A DNA stretch of 64,000 nt from Yanshouia hominis (lineage in GTDB: Bacteria; Bacillota; Clostridia; Oscillospirales; Ruminococcaceae), in NCBI GenBank assembly GCA_014385025.1, contig JACRTB010000008.1, positions 95,598 to 159,597 on the forward strand. The letters are read 5' to 3'. The number at the start of each line of letters is the position of its first letter. The first letter of the stretch is position 1. The translations under genes and the position numbers were made by a program. This document shows, in pieces, positions 1 through 8,108 of this stretch. The notes beneath the pieces were generated by a model. It was not told the origin of the DNA. It worked only from the letters and a program-made list of their open reading frames with translations, and ran no database searches.

Positions 1-446
1 TCCTTGCCTCCGCGCAGGATGCAGGCGTTGCCGCTCTTCAGACAGAGCACGGCGGCGTCAACGGTGACGTTGGGGCGCGCTTCGAAGATCATGGCGACCA
101 CGCCGATCGGCACCCGGGTCTTGAGAATCTGCAGTCCGTTCGGGCGGGTGGTGCCCCTGTCGATCACACCGATGGGGTCCGCAAGGCGGGAAACCTCCTC
201 GGCTGCGTCCGCGATGCCGCGGATGCGTTCGGCGGTCAGGGTCAGCCGGTCGATCATGACGCTGCGGATGCCGGCGGCCTTGGCGGTGGCAAGATCGAGG
301 CGGTTGGCCTCGAGAATTTCGGGCATATTTTCGCGCAGGGATGCCGCGATGGCGCAGAGAGCCGTGTTGCGGGTATTGGTGTCGCTGGTGCGCAGCTTCA
401 TCGAAGCCTGCCGCGCGGCTTTCCCAAGGCTTACGAGATCATACAT
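1..446 (-). CDS. proA: gamma-glutamyl phosphate reductase, 5' part only
   Basis: The second enzyme of proline synthesis reduces gamma-glutamyl phosphate to glutamate semialdehyde with NADPH. The visible 148 residues begin MYDLVSLGKAARQ and contain the family's N-terminal signatures (LEANRLDL, IGVVAMIFEARPNVT, LKSGNACILRGGK). The rest of the gene, including the catalytic Cys region, lies beyond the window start. The ATG at 446 overlaps the last 8 bases of proB, so the two genes are translationally coupled, which suits the channelled, unstable phosphate intermediate. The call is secure. Confidence 0.95.
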   Translation of the reverse strand, partial: MYDLVSLGKAARQASMKLRTSDTNTRNTALCAIAASLRENMPEILEANRLDLATAKAAGIRSVMIDRLTLTAERIRGIADAAEEVSRLADPIGVIDRGTTRPNGLQILKTRVPIGVVAMIFEARPNVTVDAAVLCLKSGNACILRGGK

Positions 447-1233
447 CCTGTTTCCTCCCTACAAAGTATGTACCGATGTTCTCTCCGTCAAACAGGCGGT
501 AGAGAAGGGTGGGATCGGAGCCGTTGATGATTGCCATATCCACCCCCGCGGAGCAGGCGGTCTGGGCGGCGTGCAGCTTGGTGGCCATTCCGCCCTTGCC
601 GAAGATGCTGCTGGAACCGCCGCCGAGACTCATCACCGCATCGACGTCCTCGACGACGGGGATCAGCGAGGCGGTGGGGTCTTCTTTGGGGTTGGCGGTG
701 TAAAGTCCGTCGATATCCGAAAGGAGCACCAGCGCGTCGGCGCCGATGAGGGTAGCGACGACCGCCGAGAGGGTGTCGTTGTCGCCGATTTCGATTTCCT
801 CGGTGGAGACGGTATCGTTCTCATTGACAACGGGAACGACGCCGAATTCCAGCAGGCGCCGGAAGGTGTTCGCCGCGTTGTCGCGGCGCTTGCCGGGGAC
901 GATGTCCTCACCGGTCAGCAGAATCTGCGCGACCGAATGGTTGTATTCCCCAAACAGCTTGTCGTAGGTATACATCAGCTCGCACTGGCCGACGGCGGCG
1001 CAGGCCTGCTTGGTGGGCATATCCTGCGGCCGGGCGGAAAGACCGAGTTCGCCCATGCCGACGCCGATCGCGCCGGAGGAAACCAGAACGATTTCCTTTC
1101 CGCTGTTTTTCAGGTCGGCCAGAGTCTTGACCAGACGCTCAAGACGGCGGTAGTTGAGAAGCCCGCTGCCGTGGGTCAGGGTGGTGGTTCCCACCTTGAC
1201 AACCACCCGCCGGGCGGCTGCAAAACGATTCAT
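439..1233 (-). CDS. proB: glutamate 5-kinase, short form without PUA domain
   Basis: This enzyme phosphorylates glutamate in the first and usually feedback-inhibited step of proline synthesis. The 264 residues are one amino-acid-kinase domain: VVVKVGTTTLT near the N terminus, SSGAIGVGMGELG, VVNENDTVST and a GDNDTLSAVVA nucleotide-binding region, then FGKGGMATKL. The C-terminal PUA domain of the roughly 367-residue E. coli enzyme is absent; short forms are known in Firmicutes. It overlaps proA by 8 bases and starts 38 bases after the CNNM-like gene, so it may be read from that gene's promoter. Confidence 0.95.
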   Translation of the reverse strand: MNRFAAARRVVVKVGTTTLTHGSGLLNYRRLERLVKTLADLKNSGKEIVLVSSGAIGVGMGELGLSARPQDMPTKQACAAVGQCELMYTYDKLFGEYNHSVAQILLTGEDIVPGKRRDNAANTFRRLLEFGVVPVVNENDTVSTEEIEIGDNDTLSAVVATLIGADALVLLSDIDGLYTANPKEDPTASLIPVVEDVDAVMSLGGGSSSIFGKGGMATKLHAAQTACSAGVDMAIINGSDPTLLYRLFDGENIGTYFVGRKQDV

Positions 1234-1271
1234 AAGAACAATCCTTTCCCGTGAGTTTTATATGCGGCGGA

Positions 1272-2534
1272 TTACTGCGGCGGCAGATAGCGGACGGTAA
1301 GCTGCACCACCCGCTGTTCCTCCATTTTATCAACCCGCACCGAGATGCCGTTATATTCAAAGGTGTCCCCCTCGTCGGGAACCCGGCCGAGCCGCTCAAA
1401 GGCCCAGCCGCCGATCGAGGAATACTCGCTTTCAAAGCCCCGCTCATCAAAACCGATCCGCTCGAGGGCATCCTCCACCGGATAATCCCCGGAAACCTGG
1501 TAGACGCCGGGCTCGAGCTCGACGAAGTCCTGTTCCTCTTCCTCATCCTCGTCCCAGATCTCCCCGACCAGCTCCTCGAGAAGGTCCTCCATGCTGACGA
1601 TGCCCATGGTTCCGCCGTAGTCATCGGTCACGACGGCGATGTGAACCCGCTCCCGCCTGAAATCATTGAGGAGCGCCGCGATCCTCTGGGTCTTATGGAC
1701 AAAGACCGGCTTCGAGAGCAGAGGACGCAGATCGACGGGCAATCCGGTGTTGAGCGCCGCCTCAAGATAATCGCGGGTCTGAAGAATTCCGATGATGTTG
1801 TCGAGATTCTTCTCAAAAACGGGCATCCGCGAAAAGCGTTCGCCCAGAATCAGCTCCTTGATTTTTTGGGGCGGGTCGTCGATGTTCACCGCCGCAAGGT
1901 CCACGCGGGGGGTGAGCACCTCCTGCACCGTCGTGCCGTCGAAGGTCAGCGCCGACTGCATCAGCTCCGAACGCTGTTCATCGAGCACCCCTTCCTCCTC
2001 GCTGGTCTCGATGATGCTGCGCAGCTCCTGCTCGGTGACGAGCGGCTGGGCGTTTTTGCGCGATCCGCAGAGGACGGAAATCCCCTCCTGAAGCTTGGTG
2101 AAGAGCCAGGCGATGGGCGACAGCACCACGACAAAGAGGGAGAGCGGCCGGGAGGTGAAGAGGGCCACCTGCTCGGAGTTTTCCTTGGCGATGCTTTTGG
2201 GCAGCACCTCGCCGAATACAAGAATCACAATGGTCATGATAAAGGTGGCGACGGCGACGCCGCTTGCACCGAGCATTTGGGTGACCATCGCGGTGGCGGC
2301 GGAGGTTGCGCCGATATTGACGACGTTGTTTCCGATCAGGATGACGGGCAGGGTGCGGTCAAAGCGGTCGGCCAGCCGGGCGGCGAGGGCCGCGCGCTTA
2401 TCCCCGTCCTCGGCCATGGTGCGCAGCCTCATCCGGTTGACGGCGGAAAGGGCCATTTCCGAAGCGGAAAAGAAAGCCGAGATCAGAATCAGAACGGCCA
2501 GAAAAAACAGCGTCCATCGACTGTCTGTGTCCAA
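1272..2534 (-). CDS. CNNM/CorC-HlyC family membrane protein with CBS pair
   Basis: Members of this family are linked to Mg2+/Co2+ or other divalent cation efflux. The 420 residues show the expected order: a DUF21 transmembrane domain (first segment LFFLAVLILISAFFSASEMAL, then GNNVVNIGAT and FGEVLPKSIAKEN), two CBS modules (VLTPRVDL to FSRMPVFE, and FVVTDDYGG-type AVVTDDYGGTMGIVSMEDLLEE), an acidic DEDEEEEQD linker and a CorC_HlyC C-terminal domain ending RVVQLTVRYLPP. The start is a TTG 11 bases after GGAG; no better ATG lies in frame. The older name hemolysin describes little. Transport substrate is not visible. Confidence 0.9.
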   Translation of the reverse strand: MDTDSRWTLFFLAVLILISAFFSASEMALSAVNRMRLRTMAEDGDKRAALAARLADRFDRTLPVILIGNNVVNIGATSAATAMVTQMLGASGVAVATFIMTIVILVFGEVLPKSIAKENSEQVALFTSRPLSLFVVVLSPIAWLFTKLQEGISVLCGSRKNAQPLVTEQELRSIIETSEEEGVLDEQRSELMQSALTFDGTTVQEVLTPRVDLAAVNIDDPPQKIKELILGERFSRMPVFEKNLDNIIGILQTRDYLEAALNTGLPVDLRPLLSKPVFVHKTQRIAALLNDFRRERVHIAVVTDDYGGTMGIVSMEDLLEELVGEIWDEDEEEEQDFVELEPGVYQVSGDYPVEDALERIGFDERGFESEYSSIGGWAFERLGRVPDEGDTFEYNGISVRVDKMEEQRVVQLTVRYLPPQ

Positions 2535-2583
2535 AAAAGTTCAACTCCATTTTCACTGTGTTTTTTTGTTTGATCAGTGATTC

Positions 2584-2612
2584 ATTGTACCACAGTTGAG
2601 GCGCTATCTCAA
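2584..2612 (-). promoter_or_regulatory. promoter of the CNNM-like/proBA unit
   Basis: On the minus strand TTGAGA (2612-2607) is separated by exactly 17 bases from TACAAT (2589-2584), about 50 bases before the TTG start of the CNNM-like gene. Spacing and hexamers fit sigma-A. Confidence 0.7.
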
Positions 2613-2747
2613 TAATATTTTGTGAAGATTCCGCGTGGAAAGCGGGATTTTGACCGCCGGCCGGGTGCGGCGCCGGGAGAAAAAACAAAAAAGGATGTGG
2701 AATTTGAAGGCGTCGATATTTTTTCTGTCACAATTTGCGGGAACCTG

Positions 2748-2776
2748 TTGCAAAGAGGCGGCCGTCATGGTATGAT
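2748..2776 (+). promoter_or_regulatory. promoter of the uracil permease leader
   Basis: TTGCAA, 17 bases, TATGAT. The expected start near 2783 lies only about 10 bases before an AAAGGAGG ribosome binding site for the leader peptide, so the transcript begins with a translated leader. Confidence 0.75.
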
Positions 2777-2809
2777 AAACGACGATCAAATGAAAGGAGG
2801 AGAACTGCA

Positions 2810-2884
2810 ATGGAAAGGCTTGCACGCCGATTTGTCGTTGAGGGCGTTCCATTTGCTTCTCCCACGCCGGCTTCCCCGCTTTGA
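2810..2884 (+). CDS. 24-codon leader peptide ahead of uracil permease
   Basis: A strong AAAGGAGG (2793-2800) precedes ATG at 2810. The reading frame encodes 24 residues beginning MERLARRFVVEG and ending PASPL, with TGA at 2882-2884. The stop codon sits in the loop of the terminator hairpin at 2869-2898, so a ribosome finishing this peptide covers the 5' arm of the hairpin. That geometry is what translation-coupled attenuation needs, as in enterobacterial pyrBI where coupling tracks UTP-dependent RNA polymerase pausing. The peptide resembles no protein known to me; its role is probably only positional. Confidence 0.6.
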   Translation: MERLARRFVVEGVPFASPTPASPL

Positions 2885-2906
2885 AAGGCGGGAGAGCCTT
2901 TTTTTT
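2869..2906 (+). terminator. intrinsic terminator in the uracil permease leader (attenuator)
   Basis: GGCTTCCCCGC (2869-2879) pairs with GCGGGAGAGCC (2888-2898) with one mismatch, followed by eight T (2899-2906). It lies between promoter and permease start, so it must be bypassed for permease expression. I did not find the conserved PyrR-binding hairpin motif. Confidence 0.75.
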
Positions 2907-2964
2907 GCCGCAATGGAGCGTCCGCTCCAACAAAAGAGTTTGAAGAGAAGAGAGGTATTTGTTC

Positions 2965-4296
2965 ATGAGCGATCAGGATCTCGGCCAGACGGGTATTTTT
3001 GACGCAACCAGGCTGGGGCTTCCCAAAATGCTGCTGCTTGGGTTCCAGCACACCTTCGCAATGTTCGGCGCAACGGTATTGGTGCCGCTGCTGACCGGAC
3101 TTCCGGTTTCCACCACCCTGCTGATGGCGGGACTCGGCACCCTGCTGTTCCATCTGCTGACCAAAGGGAAGGTCCCGGTATTTCTCGGCTCATCCTTCGC
3201 CTTCCTCGGCGGGTATGCCGCGGTTGCGCCGATGCTTGACGGTCCGCTCGGCCCCGGAACGGTGCCGAACACCGAGATGCTGCCCTATGCCTGCGGCGGC
3301 GTATTCTGCGCCGGACTGCTCTACGCCGTGCTTGCTGCGCTGATCCGGGCCTTTGGAGCCAAGCGGGTGATGCGGTTCTTTCCACCGGTCGTCACCGGTC
3401 CGATTATTATTTCCATCGGCCTGATCCTTGCTCCGTCGGCGATCAACAACTGCGCCACCAACTGGCCGATTGCCCTGGTTGCACTGGCGGTGGTCGTCAT
3501 CTGCAACATCTGGGGCAAGGGGATGATCAAGATTATTCCCATTATCATGGGGGTCGTCGTATCGTACCTTGCGGCGCTTGCCACCGGCGCGATCGATTTC
3601 ACCGCTTTCCACGAGGAGAGCCGCATCTTTGCAATGGCGCCGATTACCCTTGCCAAGTTTGACGTTTCTTCGATTCTGACCGTCATGCCGATCGCCCTTG
3701 CGACGATGATGGAGCATATCGGAGATATCTCGGCCATTTCGGCCACCACCGGGGTCAACTATATCGCCTCGCCCGGACTCCACCGCACCCTGCTCGGCGA
3801 CGGCCTTGCAAGCTGCCTCTCCGCTTTCTTCGGCGGCCCGGCCAATACCACCTACGGCGAGAATACCGGCGTGCTCGCGCTGACCAAGGTGTATGATCCC
3901 CGGGTGATCCGCATCGCCGCCCTCGTCGCGGTAATCCTCTCCTTCTTCCCCAAATTCTCGATTCTGATCGAGACGATTCCCTCCGCGATCATCGGGGGCA
4001 TCTCGCTGATTCTCTACGGCACGATTTCGGCGGTCGGCGTGCGCAACGTGGTGGAAAATCAGGTTGACTTTACCGAATCCCGAAACCTGATCATCGCCGC
4101 GATTATCCTTGTCTCGGCCCTCGGCTTCAACACCGTCGGCGGCGTGACCTTCCATGTCGCCGGAACCGCCATCACCCTCTCGGGCCTTGCGATTGCGGCG
4201 ATCGCGGGCATCGTGCTCAATGCGGTGCTGCCCGGCAATACCTACGATTTCGGCTCCGATCCCGACGGGGATAAGGCTGTCGTTTTTAAGGTGTAA
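2965..4296 (+). CDS. uraA: uracil permease (NCS2 family)
   Basis: A membrane symporter taking up uracil with protons. The 443 residues carry the NCS2 pattern: N-terminal GFQHTFAMFGATVLVPLLTGLP, GSSFAFLGGYAAVAPML, the central TMMEHIGDISAISATTG with the substrate-binding Glu, and GGPANTTYGENTGVLALTKV with the second conserved Glu. Length is typical. ATG 2965 is preferred over 2959 because AGAGAGG lies at the proper distance. The gene stands alone between a leader attenuator and a strong terminator. A broader uracil/xanthine specificity cannot be excluded, but the signature fits the uracil branch. Confidence 0.9.
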   Translation: MSDQDLGQTGIFDATRLGLPKMLLLGFQHTFAMFGATVLVPLLTGLPVSTTLLMAGLGTLLFHLLTKGKVPVFLGSSFAFLGGYAAVAPMLDGPLGPGTVPNTEMLPYACGGVFCAGLLYAVLAALIRAFGAKRVMRFFPPVVTGPIIISIGLILAPSAINNCATNWPIALVALAVVVICNIWGKGMIKIIPIIMGVVVSYLAALATGAIDFTAFHEESRIFAMAPITLAKFDVSSILTVMPIALATMMEHIGDISAISATTGVNYIASPGLHRTLLGDGLASCLSAFFGGPANTTYGENTGVLALTKVYDPRVIRIAALVAVILSFFPKFSILIETIPSAIIGGISLILYGTISAVGVRNVVENQVDFTESRNLIIAAIILVSALGFNTVGGVTFHVAGTAITLSGLAIAAIAGIVLNAVLPGNTYDFGSDPDGDKAVVFKV

Positions 4297-4315
4297 ACAG
4301 GAATACCGGACTTTG

Positions 4316-4345
4316 GCCCGCTCTCTGTACGAGAGCGGGCTTTTT
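4316..4345 (+). terminator. terminator of uracil permease
   Basis: GCCCGCTCTC, five-base loop, GAGAGCGGGC, TTTTT. Perfect 10-bp stem 20 bases after the stop codon. Confidence 0.9.
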
Positions 4346-4470
4346 GTATGAAAAAACACCTGCTGGGCGAGCGGTTCAAAAGAGGGTTAATGCGATGATG
4401 GAGAATAAAAACTCCCCATGCCGGAATATAGATGCGGTCTGCCAACTGCAAAAAGCAAAGGGAGGTCATT
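4346..4470 (+). mobile_element. solo relic of an IS200 left end (no transposase)
   Basis: This stretch matches the left end of the IS200 copy at 38615-38750: both have TTTTTGTATG at the outer edge, a GCGAG-type hairpin remnant, ATAAAAACTCCC, TCTGCCAACTGCA and AGCAAAGGGAGGTCATT in the same order and nearly the same spacing. The tnpA start codon and body do not follow; instead the htpG terminator begins 12 bases on. It abuts the uracil permease terminator exactly as the full copy abuts the hbd terminator. Confidence 0.75.
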
Positions 4471-4481
4471 GCGGAAGAAGA

Positions 4482-4516
4482 AAGGCATCCTGAACCTTGT
4501 CGGTTCGGGATGCCTT
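4482..4516 (-). terminator. terminator of htpG
   Basis: AAGGCATCC and GGATGCCTT flank an inner GAACC/GGTTC stem; on the minus strand it is followed by a pyrimidine-rich TTTCTTCTT tail, 18 bases after the htpG stop. Confidence 0.8.
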
Positions 4517-4533
4517 CAACAGAGAGAGTTTCT

Positions 4534-6441
4534 TTATTTCATCAGCTCACAGATGGCGTTCGAGAAGCGGATGGGGTCCTCCACCGAAAGGCCCTCGATC
4601 AGCAGTGCCTGATCATAGAGCAGCTCGGCGTAGGTGGCAACCTTCTCCTTTTGCTCCGGCCAGAGGGCTTTGAGGGCCTCAAAGACGGGATGGCCGCCGT
4701 TGAGCTCAAGCACCCGCTGGGCCTTGACCTTCTGCTCACTGCCGGGCATGGTGTTGAGCACCTTCTCCATTTCGAGCGAGACAGCCCCCTTTGCGGTCAG
4801 GCAGACCGGATGGGTCTTGAGGCTCGAGGAAAGGCGCACCTCGGTGACGCGGTCGCCGAGCGCCTCCTTCATGCAGTCGAAAAGCTCCTTGTATTCGCCC
4901 TCGAGCTTTTCCTGCTCAGCCTTCTCCTCGTCGCTCTCAAGCCCGAGGTCGCCGGAGGAAACAGAGCGGAAGTCCTTTTCGCTGTAGCTGTGCAGAATCT
5001 GGAACAGGAACTCGTCCACCGTGTCGGTCAGGCAGAGCAAATCATAGCCCTTGTCCCGCAGAAGCTCGGTCTGCGGCAGCTTGGAAAGCTTTTCAAAGCT
5101 CTCGCCCGCGGCATAGTAGCAATATTTCTGTCCCTCCGGCATCGCGTCGGCATACTCCTTGAGGGTGACGAGCTTTCCGTCCGAGGCGCGGCGGAAGAGC
5201 AGCAGGTCCTCGAGCTGGCCGCGGTTTGCGCCGTAGCTCTGGTAGATACCGAATTTGATGGTCAGGCCGAAGGTGTTCCAGAATTTCTCGTAGTCCTCGC
5301 GGCTCTTCTCGAGCATGTCGGAAAGCTCATGCTTAATCCGCTTTTCGAGCGCGGTGCGGATCAGGGTGAGCTGACGGTCGTGCTGAAGCATCTCGCGCGA
5401 GATGTTGAGCGAAAGGTCCTCGCTGTCGACCAGCCCCTTGACAAAGCCGAAGTATTCCGGCAGAAGGTCGGCGCAGCGTTCCATAATCATGACGCCGCTT
5501 GAATAGAGCTGCAACCCGCGTTCGAAGTCCTTGGAATAGTAGTTGAATTCGGCATGGGAAGGAATATAGAGCAGCGCCTGATATTCAGTGGTTCCCTCCG
5601 CTTTCTGGTGAATCACCCGAAGCGGCTCGGCGTAATCGTAAAACTTCTCTTTATAAAAGGACTTGTATTCCTCGTCGGTGACATCCTTTTTATTACGTTT
5701 CCAGATCGGAACCATGCTGTTGAGAGTATCGACGGATTTGGTTGTTTCGTACTCGACCTTGGGATTGCCGTTTTCGTCCTTCTCCTCGGTTTCCTTGCGC
5801 TGCTGGTGCTCCATCTCCATCCGGATGGGGTATCGAATATAGTCGGAATAGCGCTTGACAATCGAGGAAACCCGCCAGGGGTCCAGAAATTCGTCGAACT
5901 TGTCGTGCTCGGTGTTCTCTTTGAGGTGCAGGACGATTTCGGTACCGGCGGTCTCTTTTTCAGCCGGAGAGACGGTATAGCCGTCGCCGCCCTCCGATTC
6001 CCAGCGGTTGGCCGAATCGGCCCCGAAGGCGCGGCTGGTGACGCTGATCCGGTCGGCCACCATGAAGGCGGAATAGAAGCCGACGCCGAACTGGCCGATG
6101 ATGTCGATTTCGTCGCTTAGCTCATTGTTTTTGGTAAAATCCAGTGAACCGCTGTGGGCGATGGTGCCGAGATTCTTTTCCAGCTCCTCGGCTGTCATAC
6201 CGATGCCGTTGTCTGAAACGGTAAGGGTACGCGCATCTTTGTCGATGGCCAGATCAATCGCGAAGTCGGAGCGGCTCATGCCGACGCTCTGATCGGTCAG
6301 CGACCGGAAATAGAGCTTGTCGATTGCGTCGCTCGCGTTGGAAATCAGCTCCCGCAGGAAAATTTCCTTGTTGGTGTAGATCGAGTTGACCATCAGATCG
6401 AGAATTCGCTTGGATTCTGTCCTGAACTGCTTTTTGGCCAT
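4534..6441 (-). CDS. htpG: HSP90-family chaperone HtpG
   Basis: An ATP-driven cytosolic chaperone dimer. The 635 residues hold the GHKL ATPase at the N terminus (LRELISNASDAIDKL, DNGIGMT, GTIAHSGS, GQFGVGFYSAFMVA), a charged linker near residues 215-235 (KETEEKDENGN), the middle domain (ISREMLQHDRQL) and a C-terminal dimerisation region. ATG 6441 follows GAGGAGG. A perfect CIRCE operator covers the start of transcription, so HrcA repression is expected; this is not the case for B. subtilis htpG. Confidence 0.97.
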   Translation of the reverse strand: MAKKQFRTESKRILDLMVNSIYTNKEIFLRELISNASDAIDKLYFRSLTDQSVGMSRSDFAIDLAIDKDARTLTVSDNGIGMTAEELEKNLGTIAHSGSLDFTKNNELSDEIDIIGQFGVGFYSAFMVADRISVTSRAFGADSANRWESEGGDGYTVSPAEKETAGTEIVLHLKENTEHDKFDEFLDPWRVSSIVKRYSDYIRYPIRMEMEHQQRKETEEKDENGNPKVEYETTKSVDTLNSMVPIWKRNKKDVTDEEYKSFYKEKFYDYAEPLRVIHQKAEGTTEYQALLYIPSHAEFNYYSKDFERGLQLYSSGVMIMERCADLLPEYFGFVKGLVDSEDLSLNISREMLQHDRQLTLIRTALEKRIKHELSDMLEKSREDYEKFWNTFGLTIKFGIYQSYGANRGQLEDLLLFRRASDGKLVTLKEYADAMPEGQKYCYYAAGESFEKLSKLPQTELLRDKGYDLLCLTDTVDEFLFQILHSYSEKDFRSVSSGDLGLESDEEKAEQEKLEGEYKELFDCMKEALGDRVTEVRLSSSLKTHPVCLTAKGAVSLEMEKVLNTMPGSEQKVKAQRVLELNGGHPVFEALKALWPEQKEKVATYAELLYDQALLIEGLSVEDPIRFSNAICELMK

Positions 6442-6485
6442 AAAGTAAAAACCTCCTCATCATCCGAAAAGAGAAAATATAATTT

Positions 6486-6512
6486 TTAGCACTCGATATT
6501 AATGAGTGCTAA
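6486..6512. promoter_or_regulatory. CIRCE operator (HrcA site) of htpG
   Basis: TTAGCACTC, nine bases, GAGTGCTAA: both arms are exact matches to the CIRCE consensus. It overlaps the expected transcription start of the htpG promoter just upstream on the minus strand. Confidence 0.97.
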
Positions 6513-6515
6513 TAT

Positions 6516-6544
6516 ATAATAGCGTATCTTGTCCCGAAAATCAA
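6516..6544 (-). promoter_or_regulatory. htpG promoter
   Basis: Minus strand TTGATT (6544-6539), 17-base spacer, TATTAT (6521-6516). The start near 6509 falls inside CIRCE, a repressible sigma-A promoter. Confidence 0.8.
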
Positions 6545-6580
6545 GGATAATTTGTAAATTTGTCCCGAATCCTTCGAAAA

Positions 6581-6616
6581 AGGCGCCCGCAATCATTGCT
6601 TGCGGGCGCCTTTTTT
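6581..6616. terminator. free-standing bidirectional terminator hairpin
   Basis: GGCGCCCGCAA and TTGCGGGCGCC form an 11-bp stem with a short loop, followed by TTTTTT on the plus strand and by T-rich sequence on the minus strand. No gene in either direction obviously uses it, so an unannotated small transcript or a lost gene may have ended here. Confidence 0.7.
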
Positions 6617-6937
6617 CACAGAAAAACCGGGGGATGGGACGGCGGCTCAAAATTGCCCGCAGAGATGAATCCAAACAATACCGAAGCTGAAGAGGCCGGA
6701 GCCTGCCGCATAAGAGAGCGGCATAGGCTCTCTCAACGCCCGGGAGAGGCAAAGCGGGCGGGATCAACTCCAAGGAGAAGGGCCACCGAGGACGGCTGGC
6801 GTGTGAATCGATGATGTGCTGTTGCGGTAAAGCAATTTCACGATGTGCGGGAATATCACAAAAGCGGTCTTGAGCAAACGGCAAACCGAAGCTGTGTATC
6901 TTTCCCACTGCAAGCAAAAGGCTTCACCCGCATATTA

Positions 6938-7083
6938 AATGCGACCGGGTGATAAGTGAACCCTTGTGTCCCTGAGCTTCAACCGTCAAAAAGTTTTGCC
7001 CTCATAGTAAAATGCGACCGGGTAACAGACGGGCCCTTGTGCCTCTGAGCCTTAATCGTCAAAAAGTTTTGCCCTCATAAGAA
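6938..7083. repeat. two tandem copies of a 73-bp repeat
   Basis: Units at 6938-7010 and 7011-7083 both contain AATGCGACCGGGT, CCCTTGTG, CTGAGC and CGTCAAAAAGTTTTGCCCTC. The first half of each unit has diverged more than the second. The remainder of 6617-6937 shows no gene I can support. Confidence 0.75.
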
Positions 7084-7106
7084 CCACCGGATATTTATTT
7101 TGCGCT

Positions 7107-7982
7107 TCAATTGGACTGCGCATCGCGTTTCGAACGCAGAGAAACCCATGCGCCGAAGACTACCAGCACCGCGCCGGCAATTGAGGTCGAAGGAACCGTC
7201 TCCCCAAGGAAGAACCAGCCGAGCACCAGCGAAAAGAGAATGCCGGCGTAGTCAAGAATGCTGATCTGGGCGGCGGGTGCAAGGCGGTAAGCGAAGGTGA
7301 CGCAGACCTGGCCGAGTGCCGAGAAAAGACCGATCAGCAGAAGCATCAGCAAATCGCGGCCGGAGGGGCGGACGAAGCTGTTGGTCAGCAGAAGCCATGT
7401 GCCGCCGAATGCGCAGCTCACCAAGGAAAAATGAGAAATAATGGTAAACGGATCGGCCTTTCCGTTCATATAGGAAAGCAGAATGTAAGCGACCCCGCTG
7501 AAAAAGGCGTTGAGCAGCGCGAGGCCAAGAGGGCCGAGGTTGGAATTCATAGTGGGGTTACAGACGAGGAACGCCCCCACGAAGGCGAGGAAAAGGGCGG
7601 CTACCTGCCTGCGGGTCACCCGCTCATGCAGAAACACCGCGGCAAAGAGGGCGACAAAAAAAGGGTTGAGCTTGCTCAGAATGGAAACGTCGGCCTGACG
7701 TGCTCCCGCGGAAGCGGAAAACAGACAGATGACCCCCAGCAGTCCCGAAATGGAGCGGCCGAACAAAAAGGGCTGCTGTTTTCTCGAGCCGAAGCAGGAA
7801 ACGCGGCGCGCCCGGCAGAGCACCAGCCCGATGGCGAGGCAGATGATGTTGCGGAAAAACACCTGCTGCATCAGCGGCATGGTGGTTTTGGAAAGAGCCA
7901 CCGTAAGCTGCATGGCTGAGAATCCAAAGGAAGCTGAAATCATGGTCAGAACGCCGAGACGAAGATTGTAACCTTGCTGCAT
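7107..7982 (-). CDS. EamA/DMT superfamily transporter
   Basis: A probable drug/metabolite exporter with ten hydrophobic segments arranged as two EamA repeats; 291 residues. The start is set at MQQGYNLRLG (7982), preceded by AAGGAG at 7 bases, rather than at upstream ATGs without a site. Conserved glycine-rich ends of segments (GVICLFSASAG, FLGETVPSTSIAGAVLVVFGAW) match the family. Substrate is unknown. Its own promoter lies just beyond the stop of the PBP gene. Confidence 0.8.
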   Translation of the reverse strand: MQQGYNLRLGVLTMISASFGFSAMQLTVALSKTTMPLMQQVFFRNIICLAIGLVLCRARRVSCFGSRKQQPFLFGRSISGLLGVICLFSASAGARQADVSILSKLNPFFVALFAAVFLHERVTRRQVAALFLAFVGAFLVCNPTMNSNLGPLGLALLNAFFSGVAYILLSYMNGKADPFTIISHFSLVSCAFGGTWLLLTNSFVRPSGRDLLMLLLIGLFSALGQVCVTFAYRLAPAAQISILDYAGILFSLVLGWFFLGETVPSTSIAGAVLVVFGAWVSLRSKRDAQSN

Positions 7983-8037
7983 GGCTGTCGAGCTCCTTGC
8001 TTGTCTGCCCGTCGTGCGGGGAAATGTTTCGCAGGAC

Positions 8038-8066
8038 ATCATAACATAAATTCCCGCAGAATGCAA
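8038..8066 (-). promoter_or_regulatory. promoter of the DMT transporter
   Basis: Minus strand TTGCAT (8066-8061), 17 bases, TATGAT (8043-8038), about 55 bases before the chosen start. Confidence 0.7.
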
Positions 8067-8108
8067 AGAAGATCGAAATTTGTTCCAAGCGGCGCTTTTC
8101 AGGCGTCG

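Noticed and set aside
2783..2965. PyrR-binding attenuator for uracil permease
   Set aside because: The conserved PyrR hairpin motif is not visible; the geometry fits a leader peptide instead.
6560..6814. 84-codon plus-strand frame containing the free terminator
   Set aside because: The frame runs through a strong terminator hairpin, lacks a ribosome site and has no coding-like composition.
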